From Bacteroidales bacterium (GTDB lineage Bacteria > Bacteroidota > Bacteroidia > Bacteroidales > Prolixibacteraceae), in assembly GCA_012719495.1 (NCBI GenBank), contig JAAYAG010000096.1, forward strand, positions 1-44,956: a stretch of 44,956 bases of DNA, given 5' to 3'. The translations under genes and the position numbers were made by a program. Positions 44,755 through 44,956 of this stretch are shown here, one piece after another. The first letter of the stretch is position 1. Each line of letters starts with the position of its first letter. The notes beneath the pieces are model-generated. The model worked only from the letters and a program-made list of their open reading frames with translations, ran no database searches and was not told the origin of the DNA.

Positions 44755-44790
44755 AAAGAGTTACATCATAAAAAATGTAACTCTTTTTTT
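44755..44790 (+). terminator. Intrinsic terminator of tRNA-Arg
   Basis: AAAGAGTTACAT (44755-44766) and ATGTAACTCTTT (44775-44786) form a perfect 12-bp stem with an 8-nt loop, continuing into a run of T to 44790. It starts 8 bp after the tRNA. The remaining 166 bp to the window edge hold nothing I can recognise. Confidence 0.9.
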
Positions 44791-44956
44791 ATTAGTTAAC
44801 TCTCGTAATTGAGCTTAATGTGGATATTTCTGGATCAATTCATTTTTCAGGGGATTTTATAGTTTACGCATAAATTTTAGCTACTCTAAAAAGGAAAAAA
44901 GTAACATCTCTAACGCCTCTTAAAGTTGTTCTAAAAGCTTTCAGCTTTGCATTGAA

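Noticed and set aside
44674-44956. tRNA-Arg as integration site for a mobile element
   Set aside because: The tRNA is followed by its own terminator and 166 bp without an integrase, direct repeat of the tRNA end or other mobile-element sign. The window ends there, so nothing more can be said.

Overview
This window is a gene-dense stretch of chromosome from a member of the Bacteroidota, most like Bacteroidales/Marinilabiliales. The evidence is: promoter cores matching the Bacteroidota form TTTG-N(17-23)-TAnnTTTG throughout; a short primary sigma factor without region 1.1; a Rho with a very long disordered N-terminal insert; a Porin_10-type outer-membrane protein; OstA-like and LolC/E-like envelope genes; a 7TM AraC-type regulator; and little use of Shine-Dalgarno sequences. 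No phage, insertion sequence, CRISPR array or defence island is visible. It reads as core genome.

Layout. 1-3238 (minus): rsmA, mgtE and the 5' part of purH, which runs off the left edge. 3308-6329 (plus): a flippase-like membrane protein, a LolC/E-type permease and a CoA-pyrophosphatase-type Nudix hydrolase, all three starting with TTG; this unit and rsmA diverge from a nearly palindromic double promoter. 6289-9866 (minus): an MltF-type lytic transglycosylase and a putative porin. 10069-10599 (plus): a YkgJ-type cysteine-cluster protein. 10660-16125 (minus): LemA with two TPM-domain proteins, an O-antigen-ligase/polymerase-like protein, and a HydG-type radical SAM protein with an altered C-terminal cysteine motif. 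An orphan promoter plus terminator upstream of hydG marks a likely small RNA. 16483-18880 (plus): malQ and a PfkB sugar kinase. 18893-24462 (minus): metallophosphoesterase, MFS transporter, secreted alpha/beta hydrolase, a tiny ribbon-helix-helix protein, SPFH protein. 24624-24821: a small cysteine/tryptophan-rich protein. 24857-25976 (minus): an ECF sigma factor and its probable membrane anti-sigma partner. 26163-26590 (minus): RNase P RNA. 26755-29759: AraC-type regulator and RecQ, convergent. 29967-37848 (plus): guaB, two periplasmic parvulin-type PPIases (the second SurA-like), a MoxR ATPase and an OstA-like protein. 38087-40051 (minus): rho. 40508-44582 (plus): slyD, aroC, rpoD, rpe and an acidic protein of unknown function. 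A tRNA-Arg(ACG) with its own promoter and terminator lies near the right edge.

How it fits together. Much of the window serves envelope biogenesis and surveillance (porin, SurA/PpiC chaperones, OstA-like protein, LolC/E permease, flippase, MltF, O-antigen ligase, SPFH, LemA/TPM). The rest is core information processing (rsmA, rho, rpoD, rnpB, recQ, tRNA) and central metabolism (purH, guaB, aroC, rpe, malQ). No complete new system is evident. The best leads are the HydG variant without visible hydrogenase partners, the orphan RNA gene beside it, the SPFH/ribbon-helix-helix pair, the symmetric rsmA promoter and a long stem-loop between rho and slyD. All product calls come from reading motifs by eye, with no database search.
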